From: Pseudo-nitzschia pungens
Lineage: Eukaryota; Bacillariophyta; Bacillariophyceae; Bacillariales; Bacillariaceae
Direction: 5' to 3'
Assembly: GCA_037355855.1 (NCBI GenBank)
Contig: CM074758.1
Location: forward strand, 9,583,001-9,647,000
DNA length: 64,000 bases
Numbering within the stretch: the stretch's first letter is position 1; every line of letters starts with the position of its first letter. The notes beneath the pieces were generated by a model, which saw only the letters and a list, made by a program, of their open reading frames with translations, was not told the DNA's origin and did not search any database. Made by a program: the position numbers and the translations under genes. Shown here in pieces: positions 62,126-64,000 of the stretch.

Positions 62126-64000
62126 ATGGCATACATGGTACAACTTGCCAACAGACCAACAGCAAAATCCGTTACCATCGACAGTAACAGTAACAGTTAC
62201 AGCTACAGAGATACCAACAGCAACAGCAATGCCAATGCCAACAGCAATGCCAACAGGAATGCCAACAAGAATGCGAAAAGATGCCGTTCCTGTAATAGTA
62301 GCAGAAATCATAGTAACAGAAACGGTAATGGCTACACGTACGGGTACAACGATGCTTGGATTTGCATGGCGGTGTTGGCCCTGGCGTTTCTAGTGGTGGA
62401 CTCCGAGTCTCTCTCCCTTTCCGTTCCCCTTTCCCTTTCCACGGCGGTTGCCAACAAGAAAGACCAAGACAAAAACACGAACAAAAACACAAACAAAAAC
62501 ACAAACATGAAAAATACACCAGAGACAAAACCGCCGTCCTACACTCTCCGATCCGAGACGTGGGACTACCAATCCAAACACGACGTTGGATACGAGGTGG
62601 CAACAAAAACAACAACAACAACAACAACAACCACGGAATCAGCTGCCGCTATAGCTGCTGTCGACCCGATCCTGCTCCTCAATGGATTTGGCGTCGGATC
62701 CTTTCATCAGCACCGACTCGTCGAGGCCTTGCTGGGTGATTCAAACAGCAATAGGGATAGCAATAGCAATAGAGATTGCGATAACCACCAGCAGCAGCAG
62801 CAGCAGCAGCCTCTCACCACCGTTTATTGCCTGGATTACCTGGGGCAGGGACGGAGCTGGCCGAGAGACTGTAACGACGGAGACGGGGACAATGAGAACG
62901 GATTGCAATATTCGGCCAACACGTAAGTGAAACGAGTCGAGTCGAGTTGAGTTGAGTTGAGTTGAGTCGAGAGTTGCAGACAAATTGAAGACAAATTGCA
63001 GACAAATTGCAGACAAATTGCAGACAAGTTGAATCGAATCGCGTCGTATACGGAGTCAGTCGCGTTGTGCGGGACAAATAATGAAGGAAGGAAGGAGGGA
63101 ATCATGTGACGTACACGCAAAGACAAAGTATTTTTGCAATATTAGTACAAGTACCTTACAGTAAGATTACCGTGTGCACGTACGTGTACACGTAACCTTA
63201 CTGTCTTCGTTTCGTTTTTTCATTTTCATCTCATCGTTTCATCGTTTCATCGTCTCCTTTCCCAATATATATTACTTCGATATTTCATTCCATTGTTTAA
63301 TTCCATTCTTTGGTTCCACTCCACAGATGGTGCGAACAGATTATAGACTTTCTCGAGATGGTCGTGATTCCCTCGCACCAAACGCAAACGCAAAACGGCA
63401 GCCAAAACACGGACACTCCGCCGTGCCGGGTCCACCTGGTGGGAAACTCTGTCGGCGGACACCTGGCGGCGCACGTCGCCCTGCGGCGCCCCGAGCTCGT
63501 GGCGAGCCTCTGCCTGCTCAATCCGACGCCCGTGTGGGGCTCCAAGCTGCCGGGATGGAACGGCCACCTGCCCGCCCCGGCAATACCGAAAGCGGTGGGA
63601 AGGTACCTCTTCGATCGGATCAGGGACCCGCAAACGATCGACGACTTTTTGGGGGCGGTCTACTCGTCACCAAGCGCCTTTGCCGGAACCGACCTGGTCG
63701 ACGAGATTCGGGGCGCCACCATGGGAGACGGCGGCCACGCGGCCTTTGCCAGCATCATGTGGTCCCCGCCGCTAGAGGCTGACACCGGGAACAATCATAA
63801 CGACAACATCAATGACGACGATAAAGATGACGATAACGAAAGCAGAAGCAGCGGCAGCGGCAGCAGCACCGACTTTGGGGACTGCCTGAAATCCCTCTCG
63901 GCTTCGATCGATGTTTGCCTCGTCTTTGGCGCCGACGATCCTTGGTGCAAGCCGGCTTTTGCGGTTCCCATGCTCGAGGCCCTGCGGGAGCGTGAGCACG
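62126..64000 (+). CDS. PPH: Pheophytinase-like alpha/beta hydrolase, two exons seen, 3' end beyond the window
   Basis: Exon 1 runs to 62922, with donor GTAAGT at 62923; exon 2 starts at 63327 after CTCCACAG and runs off the window. The splice rejoins YSANT and WCEQIIDFLEMVV in phase. Blocks match plant pheophytinase: PILLLNGFGVGSFHQHRL, VYCLDYLGQGRSWP, the nucleophile elbow HLVGNSVGGHLA (Ser in GNSVGG), LLNPTPVWG, RDPQTIDDFLGAVY, HAAFASIMWSP and VCLVFGADDPWCKP with the acid Asp. Pheophytinase removes phytol from pheophytin during chlorophyll breakdown in plastids. Low-complexity Asn/Ser, Gln and Thr inserts and a 16-residue Asp/Asn run near 63790-63830 interrupt the domain. A hydrophobic segment (ICMAVLALAFLVV, near residue 82) may belong to the targeting region. 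ACC ATG G at 62126 is chosen; ATG at 62072 is also in frame. The catalytic His should lie past the edge. Confidence 0.8.
62923..63326 (+). other. 404-base intron of the pheophytinase-like gene
   Basis: GTAAGT donor, pyrimidine-rich acceptor ending TTCCACTCCACAG. It contains a GAGTTGAGTTGAG run, four ACAAATTGCAG units near 62980-63030 and two TAAGATTA/TAACCTTA motifs (about 63162 and 63193), so the dispersed motif also occurs in an intron. Confidence 0.75.

Overview
The window looks like nuclear DNA of a photosynthetic protist, most likely a diatom. Evidence: short GT-AG introns, a pheophytinase-like chlorophyll-breakdown hydrolase at the right edge, two intact Ty1/copia elements of the kind common in diatoms, GC-richer host genes with long runs of Asn/Ser/Asp/Gln codons, and intergenic DNA full of microsatellites. 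The species is not identifiable from sequence alone. No tRNA, rRNA or CRISPR array was seen.

Layout. 1-4.1 kb: two minus-strand host genes, an ALKBH7-like 2-oxoglutarate dioxygenase with a split frame and a pirin whose first half is broken by a stop, frame changes and loss of a metal ligand. 4.4-5.6 kb: a 1.1-kb element with 20-bp inverted ends and a minisatellite core. 5.9-19 kb: an AT-rich block unlike the host DNA, carrying a spliced Ulp1-like cysteine protease, a Helitron-type HUH Rep plus Pif1-like helicase protein of 1939 residues, an unknown 249-residue basic protein, a 636-residue protein with two C2HC zinc-finger-like motifs and an HxD...H...R dioxygenase-like pattern, and a tandem repeat array at the right edge. 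19.5-20.2 kb: two foldback repeats. 20429-25117: a complete Tc1/mariner-type transposon with TA target duplication, long inverted ends, a DD34E transposase and a second Cys-rich protein facing it; the 3' ends of its two genes are also mirror copies. 25.5-26.3 kb: a small spliced membrane protein. 29.2-37.4 kb: a 2729-residue, mostly disordered membrane protein. 38.1-43.1 kb: two inverted copies of a 650-670-bp TIR element around a well-preserved beta-propeller gene. 43.5-52.6 kb: a copia element with mosaic LTRs. 53.3-54.1 kb: a LicD/fukutin-like gene. 54.3-55.3 kb: a cluster of tiny foldback MITEs. 55.6-61.9 kb: a second copia element with nearly identical LTRs and an intact ORF. 62.1 kb to the end: the pheophytinase-like gene, cut by the window edge.

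How it fits together. Host genes stand alone, with no operon-like arrangement; roughly half of the window is mobile DNA. The most interesting pieces are the AT-rich Helitron-like block with its protease and putative dioxygenase cargo, and the Tc1/mariner element, whose two convergent genes share mirrored 5' and 3' flanks and whose terminal sequence recurs in at least four 68-91-bp MITEs in this window.
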